DNA from: Pseudogracilibacillus sp. | GTDB taxonomy: Bacteria > Bacillota > Bacilli > Bacillales > Amphibacillaceae | Length of the DNA stretch: 64,000 nt | Assembly (NCBI GenBank): GCA_026169815.1 | Contig: JAPFDT010000033.1 | Span: forward strand, 42,575 to 106,574 | Direction: 5' to 3' | Shown here: one piece after another, positions 50,506-61,596 of the stretch | Layout of the letters: the number at the start of each line of letters is the position of its first letter | Position numbering within the stretch: the stretch's first letter is position 1 | Program-made: the position numbers and the translations under genes | Notes under the pieces: model-generated | What the model was told of the DNA's origin: nothing | Database searches by the model: none | The model's input: the letters and a program-made list of their open reading frames with translations, nothing else

Positions 50506-51015
50506 TTATGCATTACCACGCCTGATTTTCTCTAACTTTTTCCTTAATTCATCATCCATATCAAGACCCCTTTTGGGTTGTTTTTTACTTTGTTGAATAA
50601 GTTCGTCACTAATATTTGCATGCATACTATTAATTTCAATTAATAATTCACGTGCCGAAATACGCAGTGCTCCACGACTAAAAATAGTTCGTTGCTCTAA
50701 ATAATCCGAAGTCGCAACATATACTTGGTTTTTCACTGTCTTTAGTGATTTAACTAAACGTTCGATACATTCATCTGCTGTTTCATCTTCTTTTGTATAA
50801 ATTACTTCTATATTATTTACAGACTGTTTACTTTCTTGCCCTTTTACATATAAAGCATCAAAGACAACGATAACTCGCTCGCCAATATAAGCTTTGTATT
50901 CTACTAAAATTTCAAGAAGTTGGTCACGAGCTAAACCAATATCTTTGCGCTTTAAATAGTTAAGCTCGTCCCAGGCCCCAATAATATTATATCCATCAAC
51001 AACTAGTACGTTCAT
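50506..51015 (-). CDS. rae1: Ribosome-associated endonuclease Rae1 (YacP, NYN domain)
   Basis: A 169-residue NYN/PIN-fold ribonuclease, related to Bacillus Rae1, which cleaves mRNA in the ribosomal A site. The N-terminal VLVVDGYNIIGAW with Asp7 and later acidic residues (VVFDA, KEDETADECIE, VYVATSDYLEQ) form the PIN active site. Start overlaps the rlmB stop by four bases (ATGA). Confidence 0.93.
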   Translation of the reverse strand: MNVLVVDGYNIIGAWDELNYLKRKDIGLARDQLLEILVEYKAYIGERVIVVFDALYVKGQESKQSVNNIEVIYTKEDETADECIERLVKSLKTVKNQVYVATSDYLEQRTIFSRGALRISARELLIEINSMHANISDELIQQSKKQPKRGLDMDDELRKKLEKIRRGNA

Positions 51016-51761
51016 CGCTTTTCTCCTAAAGGATACCTTTTACGATAGACTTCATACATCAATAAACTACTTGCTACTGATGCGTTTAGTGAAGGTATCG
51101 CACCATGCATTGGTAAATGAACCATCCAATCACACTTATCCTTTACTAAGCGACTAACTCCTTTACCTTCATTTCCAATTACAATTGCTAACGCAGTTTC
51201 CCCGTCTAATGTTCTATAATCGTCTGAACCCGCTTCGTCTGTTCCAACGACCCAGATATTTTCTTTCTTCAACTCATCAATTGTTTTTGCAACATTTGTT
51301 ACCCGAGCAACTGGGATATGTTCAATGGCACCAGCTGAAGCCTTTGCGACAGTTTCAGTTAAACCGACTGCTCGTCTCTTTGGAATAATCACTCCATGAA
51401 CTCCTGTTGCATCAGCTGTTCGTAGTATCGCTCCTAAATTATGCGGATCTTCTATTTCATCTAATATCATGATAAGAGGTAGCTCTTCTCTTTCAGTTGC
51501 ACGTTGTAAAATATACTGAACAGACACATATTCATATGCCGAAACATAGGCAATAATCCCTTGGTGTTTTCCATCTGTCATTTGATCAAGTCGCTGTTTC
51601 GGTACAACTTGCATAATGGTGTCCGCCTTTTTTGCCGCTCGACGCAATTGATTTTCCGTCTGTTTATTTAATTGATCAGAAACAACTACTTTGTTAATCG
51701 CACGCCCTGATTGCAAAGCTTCCATCACTGGATTTTTTCCGATTAGCATTTCTTCATTCAT
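51012..51761 (-). CDS. rlmB: 23S rRNA 2'-O-methyltransferase RlmB
   Basis: A 249-residue SPOUT methyltransferase that modifies the 23S rRNA Gm2251-equivalent. N-terminal RNA-binding domain (GKNPVMEAL start) and the SPOUT knot motifs NLGAILRTADATGVHGVI, IVIGNEGKGVSRL and PMHGAIPSLNASVASSLLMYE (quoted in part) are present. Overlaps mrnC by eight bases. Confidence 0.95.
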   Translation of the reverse strand: MNEEMLIGKNPVMEALQSGRAINKVVVSDQLNKQTENQLRRAAKKADTIMQVVPKQRLDQMTDGKHQGIIAYVSAYEYVSVQYILQRATEREELPLIMILDEIEDPHNLGAILRTADATGVHGVIIPKRRAVGLTETVAKASAGAIEHIPVARVTNVAKTIDELKKENIWVVGTDEAGSDDYRTLDGETALAIVIGNEGKGVSRLVKDKCDWMVHLPMHGAIPSLNASVASSLLMYEVYRKRYPLGEKR

Positions 51762-52176
51762 TGTCTTTACCTTCCTCGTCTGTTGTCATATTTACAATAA
51801 ATTGTAAACTAAGCTCTAATAACTCTGTTAATCTTGTTTCATTTTTCATTAAAAAATGATAGCCAATCAATGCTTCAAAAGCTGTAGCATATCGATAAGC
51901 ATGAATTGGCATGTTCTTCGGAGTAGAATGCGACTTTGCATTTCTACCCCGTCTTACTACACCCGCTTCTTCTTCTGATAAAATTTCCTTATCTAACCAG
52001 TCATGAATAATCGCCGCTTGCGCTGTTGCTGATACATAGGAAACTGCTTTTTGATGGAGATCATTCGGTCTAATACTACCAGATTCAATTAAGTGATGGC
52101 GCACATGTACTTCATAAACTGCATCACCAATGTAAGCAAGTGCTAAACTATTTAATTGCTTCACATTCACTCCCAT
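51754..52176 (-). CDS. mrnC: Mini-ribonuclease III
   Basis: A 140-residue RNase III catalytic domain without a double-stranded RNA-binding domain; in Bacillus it matures 23S rRNA. LALAYIGDAVYEVHVRHHLI has the catalytic Asp, and AYRYATAFEALIGYHFL holds the second acidic motif. Start ATG 52176 lies immediately after the cysS stop. Confidence 0.95.
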   Translation of the reverse strand: MGVNVKQLNSLALAYIGDAVYEVHVRHHLIESGSIRPNDLHQKAVSYVSATAQAAIIHDWLDKEILSEEEAGVVRRGRNAKSHSTPKNMPIHAYRYATAFEALIGYHFLMKNETRLTELLELSLQFIVNMTTDEEGKDNE

Positions 52177-52178
52177 AC

Positions 52179-53576
52179 TTACGCACGTCTCCAACGCACA
52201 CCTTGGGCAGTGTCTTCTAGTATGATTGACTTTTCTTTTAATAAATCACGGATTTCATCGGCTCTTGCAAAATTCTTTTCTTTTCTAGCTTCATTACGCT
52301 CTTCTATAAGTGCATCAATTTCATCATCTAATAATTCCGCTTCTGTTAACTCAATTCCCAAAACAGCTAAAAGATTATCAAAAATAGTTAAATATGCATC
52401 AAGTACAGCTGTATTCGTTTGATTTTGTTCTAAATAAACATTCGCATCTCTGGCAATATCAAATAAAACCGTAATCGCATTCGCTGTGTTAAAGTCATCA
52501 TCCATCGCCGATTCAAATGCTGCTTCATGAGCTGTTAATTTCTCAAACCACTCTGTTTCATCACTTCCCAAGTCTGCGCTCGTTTCTCTACGGTGTGCTA
52601 CATTCGTATATGCCGTTTTAATTCGCTCAAAACTATTCGCTGCACTTTCAATTAATTCCTGAGTGAAATTAATTGGATTACGGTAATGGACACTTAGCAT
52701 AAAGAAACGTAACATCATCGGATCATATTGTGCAATTAAATCTTTCGTTAAAATGAAATTACCTAATGACTTTGACATTTTTTCGTTATCAATATTCATA
52801 TACCCATTATGCATCCAATAGTTAGCAAATGTCGTTTCATTGAGTGCTTCTGATTGCGCAATCTCGTTTTCGTGGTGAGGGAATGTTAAGTCTTGACCTC
52901 CCGCGTGGATATCAATTGTCTCTCCTAAAAACTTCTTCGCCATAGCAGAACATTCTATATGCCAACCTGGACGTCCTTTACCCCAAGGTGAATCCCAAGC
53001 AATTTCGCCTTCTTTCGCCTTTTTCCATAAAGCAAAGTCTAATGGATCTTCTTTGTTCTCTCCGACTCTAATTCTTGCACCTGACCTTAACTCATCAATT
53101 GATTGTGCAGATAACTTTCCGTATCCTTCAAAAGCTCGTGGTTTAAAATACACATCGCCATCTACCTCGTATGCATAATCTTTGTCGACGAGTCCTTTAA
53201 CAAAGTCAATAATTTCATCCATTGTTTCAGTTACACGAGGATGATATGTCGCTTCTTTTACCCCTAAAGCTTTAACGTCTTGCAAATAAGCATCGATAAA
53301 ACGGTTTGTTACATCTTGCACTTTTTCCCCTGTTTCGTTTGCTGCGGCAATAATTTTATCATCCACATCTGTAAAATTTAATACGTAATCTACTGTATAT
53401 CCTTTGTACTCAAAATAACGTCTGACCGTATCAAATACAATTGCGGGACGTGCATTTCCGATATGAATGTAGTTATACACTGTTGGTCCACATACGTACA
53501 TTTTCACTTCATTTTCAACTAATGGCTTAAACACTTCTTTTTCTCTGGAAATTGAATTATAAATTGTGATTGGCAT
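52179..53576 (-). CDS. cysS: Cysteine--tRNA ligase
   Basis: A 465-residue class I synthetase. HIGH motif HIGNARP (38-44), KMSKS motif [10 protein letters not shown] (about 265), and the zinc ligands Cys29, Cys209-region ([11 protein letters not shown]) and His-Glu of PHHENE are present. It overlaps cysE by 20 bases. It is controlled by the T-box upstream of cysE. Confidence 0.98.
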   Translation of the reverse strand: MPITIYNSISREKEVFKPLVENEVKMYVCGPTVYNYIHIGNARPAIVFDTVRRYFEYKGYTVDYVLNFTDVDDKIIAAANETGEKVQDVTNRFIDAYLQDVKALGVKEATYHPRVTETMDEIIDFVKGLVDKDYAYEVDGDVYFKPRAFEGYGKLSAQSIDELRSGARIRVGENKEDPLDFALWKKAKEGEIAWDSPWGKGRPGWHIECSAMAKKFLGETIDIHAGGQDLTFPHHENEIAQSEALNETTFANYWMHNGYMNIDNEKMSKSLGNFILTKDLIAQYDPMMLRFFMLSVHYRNPINFTQELIESAANSFERIKTAYTNVAHRRETSADLGSDETEWFEKLTAHEAAFESAMDDDFNTANAITVLFDIARDANVYLEQNQTNTAVLDAYLTIFDNLLAVLGIELTEAELLDDEIDALIEERNEARKEKNFARADEIRDLLKEKSIILEDTAQGVRWRRA

Positions 53577-54225
53577 GTTTTTTCCCTTCCTTCAATGAAT
53601 TCACTTCTTCGTTTAATCGGTCAATTTCTTGTTGTAACTTTTGCAAACGATCTGATACTGGGTCTGGTAAAATATGATGGTCAAGTTTTTGACTAACCTT
53701 TTTACCGTCTTGTTTAACAACTCGACCAGGAATACCTACTACTGTTGCTTTATGTGGCACGTCTTTTAATACAACTGAGCCACCGCCAATTTTGGAATAT
53801 TCCCCTATTGTTATGTTACCTAACACTTTAGCTCCAGTTGCTACAAGAACATTATCCTGCAATGTTGGATGACGTTTGCCTTTCTCATGACCTGTTCCAC
53901 CTAATGTAACGCCTTGATAAAGAGTGACATCATCTCCTATTTCACATGTTTCTCCAATTACGATTCCCATCCCATGATCAATAAAGAGTCTTCTCCCGAT
54001 TACTGCCCCTGGGTGAATTTCAATTCCTGTTAAAAAACGACTCACTTGTGAAATAGCCCGTGCAATGAAGAACATTCTCCATTTATAAAAGCGATGGGCA
54101 ATTCGGTGATTCCAAATTGCATGGAGTCCTGAGTATGTTAAAAAAACCTCCATATAAGTTCTTGCTGCTGGATCTTGTTCAAAAACAACGTCCATATCTT
54201 CTTTCATTCTTTTAAATATGCCCAT
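53557..54225 (-). CDS. cysE: Serine O-acetyltransferase
   Basis: CysE makes O-acetylserine, the precursor of cysteine. The 222-residue protein has an N-terminal helical part and a left-handed beta-helix of hexapeptide repeats ([20 protein letters not shown], about 73-92, and [15 protein letters not shown]). The catalytic DHGMG...GETCEIGD segments are intact. First gene of cysE-cysS-mrnC-rlmB-rae1, preceded by a T-box. Confidence 0.97.
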   Translation of the reverse strand: MGIFKRMKEDMDVVFEQDPAARTYMEVFLTYSGLHAIWNHRIAHRFYKWRMFFIARAISQVSRFLTGIEIHPGAVIGRRLFIDHGMGIVIGETCEIGDDVTLYQGVTLGGTGHEKGKRHPTLQDNVLVATGAKVLGNITIGEYSKIGGGSVVLKDVPHKATVVGIPGRVVKQDGKKVSQKLDHHILPDPVSDRLQKLQQEIDRLNEEVNSLKEGKKHANHNL

Positions 54226-54283
54226 TAATTGATCCTCCCTTTTTCAAAAAAATATCTTGTCGATGATTTAGTTAAGAAGATAA

Positions 54284-54535
54284 AATAAAAAAGCATCCCT
54301 ATGTAAAATATCATTTACACAGAGACGCTGTTATACGCGGTTCCACTCTGTTTAGAGAATGCTTCTTCTCTCAACTTGATCTGATAACGGTAGTCTTCCG
54401 TCGTTATATACTGATTTCTATAACGAACTCCGAGGTGCATGTTCAAAAGGAGCACTTATCATCACTTTCAGCCGCTGGTGATGTTCTCTTTTATAAATGA
54501 TACCTTCCTACTTTTCCTCATCATCATGTTGACAC
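54284..54535 (-). promoter_or_regulatory. T-box riboswitch (cysteine-specific) of cysE-cysS
   Basis: The minus-strand leader has the T-box sequence GAGTGGAACCGCG (about 54336-54348), an AGTAGGAAGG-type stem I base (about 54507-54517) and a specifier loop GAACATGCACCTCGG, where TGC (54439-54437) is the Cys codon. A terminator stem AGCGTCTCTGTGTAAA/TTTACATAGGGATGCT with a T-run (54284-54330) follows. Uncharged tRNA-Cys would stabilise the antiterminator and switch the operon on. Confidence 0.92.
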
Positions 54536-54554
54536 TATATTGTATTCTTACTAT

Positions 54555-54560
54555 ATTATA
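54555..54560 (-). promoter_or_regulatory. Probable -10 of the T-box transcript
   Basis: Minus-strand TATAAT (54560-54555) lies about 25 bases before the stem I region. The -35 is weak (TTAATT region). The interval 54561-54735 shows nothing else. Confidence 0.4.
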
Positions 54561-54738
54561 GTTTCTTAAAAATGTGAATTAATTCGCTTACATGTCGTAT
54601 TTACTCAAGACGCAAAGAACGTAAACTGTGATGTTAAAAATATTATGTTATGTACTTAGCCGAAAAGGTTTTATTTAGATAAGAAATAGAGAATATAACT
54701 ATCGCAGGTTGTTTATGTCTTCTTTTTCACTATATTTA

Positions 54739-54781
54739 ATAAAAGCTAGGAACAAAATGCGTTTTGTCCCTAGCTTTTATA
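54739..54781 (-). terminator. Rho-independent terminator of gltX
   Basis: AAAAGCTAGGGACAAAA / TTTTGTTCCTAGCTTTT, a long near-perfect stem with T-rich tail on the minus strand, starting 11 bases after the gltX stop. It separates gltX from the T-box unit. Confidence 0.9.
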
Positions 54782-54791
54782 CTATAAATAT

Positions 54792-56261
54792 TTATTTTTC
54801 AATTTGGCCTAATACTTGATCTAAACGAGCTAAAATAACTTGTTTGCCTAATAATTCAATTGCTTTTGGTAATTCTGGTCCGTGTGTCTGACCTGTTGTC
54901 GCAACACGAATTGGCATAAATAACTTTTTACCACGATGTTTTGTTTCTTTTTGCGTTGCTTTAATTTGCTCTTTAATTTGGTCTTGTGTGAATTCATCTA
55001 AGTGAATTAGTTTATCAGTTAATACTTGTAACACTTCAACAACTTGTTCTTCTGCTAACACTTCTTGTGCCGCTTCATCATAGTCAATCGCTTCTTTGAA
55101 AAACAAATCTGTTAATTCGACAATTTCTGCACCGTAACGTAATTGCTCTTGATATAAAGCAATCACTTCTTTTGCCCAAGTCATTGTTTCGTCATCAGCA
55201 TCTGCTGACACGCGATCTGCAGCAATTAAGTGTGGTAATGCTAATTCAATCACTTCTTCGACAGGGAGAGTTTTAATATATTCTCCGTTCATCCATTCTA
55301 GCTTTTTATCATCAAACACAGCTGCTGAAGTAGATAATCTTTCCGGATTAAATATCTCAATTAGTTTTTCCTGAGTAAAGATTTCTTCTTCGCCACCTGG
55401 AGACCAACCTAGTAACGTAATAAAGTTAAACATTGCTTCTGGTAAGTATCCCATATCTTTATACTGTTCAATAAACTGTAAAATATGTTCATCACGTTTA
55501 CTTAATTTTTTACGATCTTCATTTAAAATAAGCGTCATATGTCCAAATGCTGGTGCTTCCCAACCAAATGCATCAAATATCATCATTTGTCTTGGTGTAT
55601 TCGAGATATGTTCTTCCCCACGTAGTATGTGCGTAATCCCCATTAAGTGATCATCAATTGCTACTGCAAAGTTATACGTTGGAATACCGTCTTTCTTTAC
55701 AATAACCCAATCACCATAATCGCTTGATTCAATAGAAATATTTCCACGTACGATATCATTAAATGTATATGTTACGTTTTCCGGTACACGAATTCGAATA
55801 CTCGGCTCACGGCCTTCAGCACGAAATGCCTCTTTTTGTTCCTCTGTTAATTGACTATGTGCTCCCGAATATTTCGGCACTTCACCATTCGCACGTTGTT
55901 CTTCACGTTCTGCTTCTAACTCTTCAGCAGTCATAAAGCACTCATATGCAAGGTCTTTCTCTAATAATTGATCGATATATTTATTATAAATATCTAAACG
56001 CTCCATTTGACGGTATGGTCCATAATCTCCGCCAATATCAGGACCTTCATCCCAATCAATACCTAGCCAGTTTAGAAATGTAAGTTGACTTTCCTCTCCG
56101 CCTTCTACGTTTCTACTAGCATCTGTATCTTCTGTTCGAATGATAAACTTACCATCAAAATGTCTTGCATATAAATAGTTAAATAAAGCTGTACGTGCAT
56201 TCCCTATGTGTAAATTTCCTGTCGGGCTTGGTGCGTAACGTACGCGTACTTCTTTCGTCAT
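54792..56261 (-). CDS. gltX: Glutamate--tRNA ligase
   Basis: A 489-residue class I synthetase. The HIGH-type motif [13 protein letters not shown] (about 11-23) and KMSKS-type KKLSKRDEH (about 253-261) are intact. In Bacillus the related enzyme may also charge tRNA-Gln, to be amidated later. Start ATG 56261. It has its own transcription unit, bounded by terminators on both sides. Confidence 0.97.
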   Translation of the reverse strand: MTKEVRVRYAPSPTGNLHIGNARTALFNYLYARHFDGKFIIRTEDTDASRNVEGGEESQLTFLNWLGIDWDEGPDIGGDYGPYRQMERLDIYNKYIDQLLEKDLAYECFMTAEELEAEREEQRANGEVPKYSGAHSQLTEEQKEAFRAEGREPSIRIRVPENVTYTFNDIVRGNISIESSDYGDWVIVKKDGIPTYNFAVAIDDHLMGITHILRGEEHISNTPRQMMIFDAFGWEAPAFGHMTLILNEDRKKLSKRDEHILQFIEQYKDMGYLPEAMFNFITLLGWSPGGEEEIFTQEKLIEIFNPERLSTSAAVFDDKKLEWMNGEYIKTLPVEEVIELALPHLIAADRVSADADDETMTWAKEVIALYQEQLRYGAEIVELTDLFFKEAIDYDEAAQEVLAEEQVVEVLQVLTDKLIHLDEFTQDQIKEQIKATQKETKHRGKKLFMPIRVATTGQTHGPELPKAIELLGKQVILARLDQVLGQIEK

Positions 56262-56354
56262 TATTGTATGTTCCCCTCTCTACGTTGCACTTGCTATGTT
56301 GCAAGTTCACTTCTTACGTATATATTCTACTAATTATAATAGCTTATTTTTCAT

Positions 56355-56388
56355 TAAAAAGCGATAACATAGCCTGTTATCACTTTTC
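56355..56388 (-). terminator. Rho-independent terminator of yacL
   Basis: Minus-strand AAAGTGATAACA, loop, TGTTATCGCTTTTT, 36 bases after the yacL stop. Confidence 0.85.
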
Positions 56389-56423
56389 TATTTCATCATA
56401 TAAAGTACTACAAATCAATTACA

Positions 56424-57521
56424 TTATTGTGCTTTTTCAATTAGCTTTGGCTTAGCAAAAATCATTCTACCGGCAGATGTTTGTAGTACACTTGTGATTA
56501 ATACTTCAATCGTTTCACCGATATAATCACGACCTTCTTCTACAACAATCATCGTACCATCATCTAAATATGCAATACCTTGCTTCTGTTCTTTTCCATC
56601 TTTAATAACTTGAACTACTAGCTCTTCACCTGGTAATACAACTGGCTTTACTGCATTAGCTAAGTCATTAATATTAAGTACTTCTACTCCTTGGAAATCA
56701 CATACTTTATTTAGATTAAAATCATTTGTAACGACAACTCCATCAATTACTTTCGCTAACTTTACTAATTTACTATCAACCTCTTGTACATCTTCAAAGT
56801 CGCCTTCATACATTTCAACATTCACATCTATTTCTTTTTGCAGACGATTTAAAATATCTAAGCCACGCCTCCCGCGATTACGCTTTAATACATCAGAAGA
56901 ATCTGCAATGTGTTGTAATTCCTCTAAAATAAATAACGGGATTAAAATCGTTCCTTCTAAAAAGTTCGTCTGACAAATATCAGCAATTCGTCCATCAATA
57001 ATAACACTTGTATCTAATATTTTAGGTTTTAACGGTGAGTTTACAGGCTCAACCTCTTCTCCATCCGTTTTTTTACCTCGTTCTTTACGTGCAATTGATA
57101 ATAAATTCATAAACTCTTCACGACGACGAAATCCGACTTGGAAACCTAGATACGCTATAATAATCGTTAAAAATAATGGAACAATTTCTGAGACGATTTT
57201 CAAACTTATATCTTGTAACGGAATATTAATAAGATATGCAACAAACAACCCTACTAAAAGTCCAATCGTTCCAAAGAATAAATCTACGATAGGGATTTTT
57301 ATTAATCCTTCTTCTACCCACTTTAAAAAGCCTACGATATAATCTGCGAATAAATATGAAAGTATAAAAAATATGATTGCACCTAACACTGAACCAAGAT
57401 ATGGTGAAGTAAGTAAAGAGTAGTTAGACATATCTAATAAACGAACAATATCAGGAAGATAAAGAAATCCTAACGTTCCTCCAGTGATAATAAAGAATAT
57501 GTGTACGATTTTTTTCATCAT
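56424..57521 (-). CDS. yacL: Membrane-anchored PIN/TRAM-domain protein YacL
   Basis: A 365-residue protein with four N-terminal membrane helices (about 4-24, 38-60, 80-102 and 107-128). A PIN nuclease-like domain follows (LDTSVIIDGRIADICQ, about 168-183; VVTNDFNLNKV, about 265-275), then a C-terminal TRAM domain. The acidic PIN residues look intact. Its substrate is not known. It starts 194 bases after radA; disA, which lies between them in Bacillus subtilis, is absent. Confidence 0.93.
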   Translation of the reverse strand: MMKKIVHIFFIITGGTLGFLYLPDIVRLLDMSNYSLLTSPYLGSVLGAIIFFILSYLFADYIVGFLKWVEEGLIKIPIVDLFFGTIGLLVGLFVAYLINIPLQDISLKIVSEIVPLFLTIIIAYLGFQVGFRRREEFMNLLSIARKERGKKTDGEEVEPVNSPLKPKILDTSVIIDGRIADICQTNFLEGTILIPLFILEELQHIADSSDVLKRNRGRRGLDILNRLQKEIDVNVEMYEGDFEDVQEVDSKLVKLAKVIDGVVVTNDFNLNKVCDFQGVEVLNINDLANAVKPVVLPGEELVVQVIKDGKEQKQGIAYLDDGTMIVVEEGRDYIGETIEVLITSVLQTSAGRMIFAKPKLIEKAQ

Positions 57522-57608
57522 ATAACTTTCACCTCCTTACGAGCATTATACCCCTATTGAAAAAAAATTAATCACAATTAATCCAAATGAGGTACTTAGG
57601 TTTTATAT

Positions 57609-57677
57609 AGTATAGCATGTTTTCAGTATTATTTTAACAAAACGTGAAATTTTATCATACACATTACTCTTTGTCAA
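57609..57677 (-). promoter_or_regulatory. Two tandem promoters of yacL
   Basis: Upstream: TTGACA (57677-57672), 17-base spacer, TAAAAT (57654-57649). Downstream: extended -10 TGCTATACT ending at 57609. Both read toward yacL. Confidence 0.6.
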
Positions 57678-57715
57678 TGACCTGTCACCTTCTTGTTACA
57701 TAAATAACATATAAA

Positions 57716-59089
57716 TTATTCGCCTAAACCTAACTTTAATGCTTCTTGAACCGTCTTAACACCTACCACTTTTATACCTGCAGGTACTGTCCAACCATCT
57801 AAGTTATTTTCTGAACAAATGACACGTTTGAAGCCTAATTTTGCCGCTTCTTGCACGCGCTGTTCAATTCGCGAGACTCGTCTAATTTCTCCAGTTAAAC
57901 CAACTTCTCCAATAAAAATGTCCTCTGGGTTAGTCGGTTGATCACGAAAACTCGAAGCAATACTAATGGCAATTGCCAGATCAATAGCTGGTTCATCTAA
58001 TTTTACTCCACCCGCAACTTTAATATATGCATCTTGATTTTGTAACATTAATCCAACTCGTTTTTCCAAAACTGCCATTAATAACGGCACACGATTGGAA
58101 TCAACTCCTGTAGCCATACGACGTGGATTACCGAAGCTAGACGGGGAAATTAATGCTTGAATCTCAACTAAGACAGGTCTTGTTCCTTCCATTGAAGCAA
58201 CAACTGTTGAACCGGCCGCTCCACCTGAGCGTTCTTCTAAAAAGATTTCTGACGGGTTCATTACTTCTTGTAAACCTAGTTCTTTCATTTCAAATATACC
58301 CATCTCATTCGTACTTCCGAAACGATTTTTTACCGTTCGTAAAATGCGGTAGGTATGATGACGTTCTCCTTCAAAATAAAGTACGACATCTACCATATGT
58401 TCTAACATACGTGGGCCCGCGATTGCCCCTTCCTTTGTAACATGCCCAACAATAAAAATAGGTATGGCGCTTGATTTGGCAATTTTCATTAATTCCATCG
58501 TACTTTCTCGAACTTGAGTAACGCTTCCTGGAGCACTTGTTACTTCTTCTTTAAACATCGTTTGAATCGAGTCAATAACTACAAAATCTGGCTTCACTTC
58601 TTCGATTTGATGTATAATTTGATGCATGTTTGTTTCTGAAAGTACATAGAGCTTATCTGTATTAATAGCTAATCGTTCTGCACGTAACTTAGTTTGCTGC
58701 ATAGATTCTTCTCCTGAAATATAGAGAACGGTTAGTTTTTTATCAGCAATTTGTGCAGAAGTTTGTAATAATAAAGTGGACTTTCCAATACCTGGGTCTC
58801 CGCCAATTAATACGAGTGATCCTGGTACAATACCTCCACCCAAAACACGATTGAATTCACGCATAGACGTTGTAATTCTCGGCTCTTTCTCTGAAACTAT
58901 TTCATTAATTTTTAGTGGCTTAGTAGACTTTTGTGTTGTACTCGCTCCAATGCCTCTTTGTTCTTTTGGCTGTTTTACTTCTTCTATAAATGAGTTCCAA
59001 CTATTACAATTTGTACATTTTCCCATCCAGCGAATCGATTCATATCCGCATTCCTGACAAATAAAAATAGTCTTCTTTTTCTTCGACAA
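57716..59089 (-). CDS. radA: DNA repair protein RadA
   Basis: A 457-residue RecA-like protein that promotes branch migration. N-terminal zinc finger (Cys11, 14, 25, 28), Walker [11 protein letters not shown] (about 95-104), the RadA signature KNRFGSTNE (about 258) and a C-terminal Lon-like domain are present. Start is TTG 59089 after AGGGGG. It follows clpC, with a hairpin between. Confidence 0.96.
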   Translation of the reverse strand: MSKKKKTIFICQECGYESIRWMGKCTNCNSWNSFIEEVKQPKEQRGIGASTTQKSTKPLKINEIVSEKEPRITTSMREFNRVLGGGIVPGSLVLIGGDPGIGKSTLLLQTSAQIADKKLTVLYISGEESMQQTKLRAERLAINTDKLYVLSETNMHQIIHQIEEVKPDFVVIDSIQTMFKEEVTSAPGSVTQVRESTMELMKIAKSSAIPIFIVGHVTKEGAIAGPRMLEHMVDVVLYFEGERHHTYRILRTVKNRFGSTNEMGIFEMKELGLQEVMNPSEIFLEERSGGAAGSTVVASMEGTRPVLVEIQALISPSSFGNPRRMATGVDSNRVPLLMAVLEKRVGLMLQNQDAYIKVAGGVKLDEPAIDLAIAISIASSFRDQPTNPEDIFIGEVGLTGEIRRVSRIEQRVQEAAKLGFKRVICSENNLDGWTVPAGIKVVGVKTVQEALKLGLGE

Positions 59090-59111
59090 TCGTTAACCCC
59101 CTTATATAGTT

Positions 59112-59145
59112 AAAGAAGCTAGTGAGCAATTCACTAGCCTCTTTA
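59112..59145 (-). terminator. Terminator-like hairpin between clpC and radA
   Basis: Inverted repeat AAAGAAGCTAGTGA/TCACTAGCCTCTTT (arms 59112-59125 and 59131-59144). On the minus strand TTCTTTAAC follows; the T-run is weak, so read-through into radA is likely. Confidence 0.6.
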
Positions 59146-59155
59146 TTTATTCTCT

Positions 59156-61582
59156 TTATGGAAGAACAATAAAATCTCCCTTATTGTTTAAACCAACTTT
59201 CACAGTAGATCCTGGTTTAATGCTCCCTTTTAAAAATTCCTCTGATAACATATCTTCAATATTACGTTGAATTGATCGACGTAATGGGCGTGCCCCGTAT
59301 TCCGGATCAAAACCTTCTTCTGCTATTTTTTCGATAGCTCGATCTGTTATAGAAAATTCAACTTCTTGCTGTTTCATACGTTCTTCAACTTCACGCATCA
59401 TTAACTTAACAATATCTTTCATATGTTTTTGTTCTAATGAATGGAAGACAATCGTTTCATCAATTCGATTTAAAAACTCCGGTCTAAAAGTCTTTTTCAT
59501 TTCGTCGGTTACTTTTGACTTCATATCTTTATGATCTTGTGACTCATCGCCAAGATTGAAGCCGACAAAACGGTCACGCTGTAGTTCACTTGCTCCAACG
59601 TTTGAAGTCATAATGAGTACAGTGTTACGGAAATCAACAAGACGCCCTTTAGAGTCTGTTAAACGCCCATCTTCTAATACTTGTAGTAGAATATTAAATA
59701 CCTCTGGGTGAGCTTTTTCTACTTCATCTAGTAATACGACTGAATAAGGTTTACGACGAACTTTTTCTGTTAATTGTCCGCCTTCTTCATACCCTACATA
59801 TCCTGGAGGTGAACCAACTAGACGTGAAGTAGCATGTTTCTCCATGTATTCCGACATATCGATTCGAATCATCGCATCTTCATCGGCAAACATAACTTCT
59901 GCTAATGCCCGAGCTAATTCTGTTTTACCTACACCAGTTGGACCTAAAAAGATAAACGAACCAATTGGACGTTTAGGGTTTTTCAATCCAGAGCGTGCTC
60001 GACGTACAGCTTTTGATATAGCATTCACTGCCTCTTCTTGACCAATTATACGATCATGTAGAATGTCCTCCATATTAAGTAAACGATCACTTTCATCTTT
60101 CGTTAACTTTACAACTGGAATTCCTGTCCATGTCGAAACAACCGCAGCAATATCCTCTTCTGTTACTTCAAGGTTTTCTTGGCCTTGTTTTTCTTTCCAT
60201 TTATTTTTCGTTTCATCTAATTTTTCGCGTAATTTTTGTTCTTTATCTCGATAAGAAGCTGCTTTTTCGAACTCTTGAGCTAAAACAGAGGAATCCTTTT
60301 CTTTACGGACTTCTTCTAACTGTTCCTCTAACTCTTTTAAGTTAGGTGGGATTGTATAAGATTTTAATCGCACTCGTGAGCCTGCTTCATCTATTAAATC
60401 AATTGCCTTGTCAGGTAAAAAACGATCCGTAATATAGCGACTTGATAATTCAGCTGCAGCCTCAATTGCTTCATCTGTTATCGTGACACGGTGGTGAGCT
60501 TCATAACGATCACGTAACCCTTGTAGGATTTGCACCGTTTCTTCTTTAGATGGCTCATCTACTTGAATTGGTTGGAAACGACGTTCTAATGCCGCATCTT
60601 TTTCAATATATTTACGATACTCATCTAATGTCGTTGCACCCACACATTGAATTTCACCTCGAGAAAGAGCTGGTTTTAAAATGTTAGACGCATCAATTGC
60701 ACCTTCTGCTCCTCCTGCGCCAATTAATGTATGTAATTCATCGATAAACAGAATAACGTTTCCTGCATTACGAATTTCATCCATTACTTTTTTCAAACGA
60801 TCTTCAAACTCACCACGATATTTTGTGCCAGCGACAACTGTTCCCATATCTAATGTCATGACTCGTTTGTTAGTCAGCGTTTCTGGTACTTCGTTATGCA
60901 CGATTTGATGAGCTAACCCTTCAATCACCGCTGTTTTACCTACACCTGGCTCACCGATTAATACTGGATTATTTTTAGTACGGCGACTTAAAATTTGAAT
61001 AATCCGTTCTATCTCTTTACTTCGCCCAATAACCGGATCTACTTTTCCATCTTTTGCACTGACTGTTAAATCTCTTGCTAACGAATCTAACGTCGGTGTG
61101 CTTACATCAGATGCTTGCCCACGCGATTGTTGTGAAGACTGAGACTCACTACTTCCTAGTAGCTTCAACACCTCTTGGCGTGCTTTATTTAAGCTTACAC
61201 CTAAGTTGTTTAATACTCTTGCAGCTACTCCTTCTTCTTCACGGATTAATCCTAATAAGATATGTTCTGTTCCTACATAAGAATGACTTAATTTACGTGC
61301 TTCATCTTGTGAGAGTTCGACTACTTTTTTCGCTCGTGGTGTGTAGTGAACAGACTGCATCGTGTGATTACCTTTACCAATTAACTTTTCTACTTCTTGT
61401 TGGATTTCACTTACTTCTAAACCTAGTTTCTTTAGAGCTTTTGCCGCAATACCTTCACCTTCACGAATTAATCCTAACAAAATATGCTCTGTACCGATAT
61501 TGTTATGACCTAATCTAATTGCTTCTTCTTGGGAAAGCGCTAAAACCTTTTGCGCTCTCTCTGTAAACCTACCAAACATCAT
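59156..61582 (-). CDS. clpC: ATP-dependent Clp protease ATP-binding subunit ClpC
   Basis: An 808-residue class I AAA+ unfoldase working with ClpP; its adaptor McsB targets phosphoarginine proteins. Two N-terminal Clp repeats ([20 protein letters not shown] and [20 protein letters not shown]), Walker [10 protein letters not shown], a UVR-type middle domain ([20 protein letters not shown], about 415-435), second Walker [10 protein letters not shown], and VGFN, a candidate ClpP loop, are visible. Overlapping ATGs at 61582/61579; the first matches Bacillus. Confidence 0.98.
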   Translation of the reverse strand: MMFGRFTERAQKVLALSQEEAIRLGHNNIGTEHILLGLIREGEGIAAKALKKLGLEVSEIQQEVEKLIGKGNHTMQSVHYTPRAKKVVELSQDEARKLSHSYVGTEHILLGLIREEEGVAARVLNNLGVSLNKARQEVLKLLGSSESQSSQQSRGQASDVSTPTLDSLARDLTVSAKDGKVDPVIGRSKEIERIIQILSRRTKNNPVLIGEPGVGKTAVIEGLAHQIVHNEVPETLTNKRVMTLDMGTVVAGTKYRGEFEDRLKKVMDEIRNAGNVILFIDELHTLIGAGGAEGAIDASNILKPALSRGEIQCVGATTLDEYRKYIEKDAALERRFQPIQVDEPSKEETVQILQGLRDRYEAHHRVTITDEAIEAAAELSSRYITDRFLPDKAIDLIDEAGSRVRLKSYTIPPNLKELEEQLEEVRKEKDSSVLAQEFEKAASYRDKEQKLREKLDETKNKWKEKQGQENLEVTEEDIAAVVSTWTGIPVVKLTKDESDRLLNMEDILHDRIIGQEEAVNAISKAVRRARSGLKNPKRPIGSFIFLGPTGVGKTELARALAEVMFADEDAMIRIDMSEYMEKHATSRLVGSPPGYVGYEEGGQLTEKVRRKPYSVVLLDEVEKAHPEVFNILLQVLEDGRLTDSKGRLVDFRNTVLIMTSNVGASELQRDRFVGFNLGDESQDHKDMKSKVTDEMKKTFRPEFLNRIDETIVFHSLEQKHMKDIVKLMMREVEERMKQQEVEFSITDRAIEKIAEEGFDPEYGARPLRRSIQRNIEDMLSEEFLKGSIKPGSTVKVGLNNKGDFIVLP

Positions 61583-61596
61583 CTTGTCCCCTCCTA

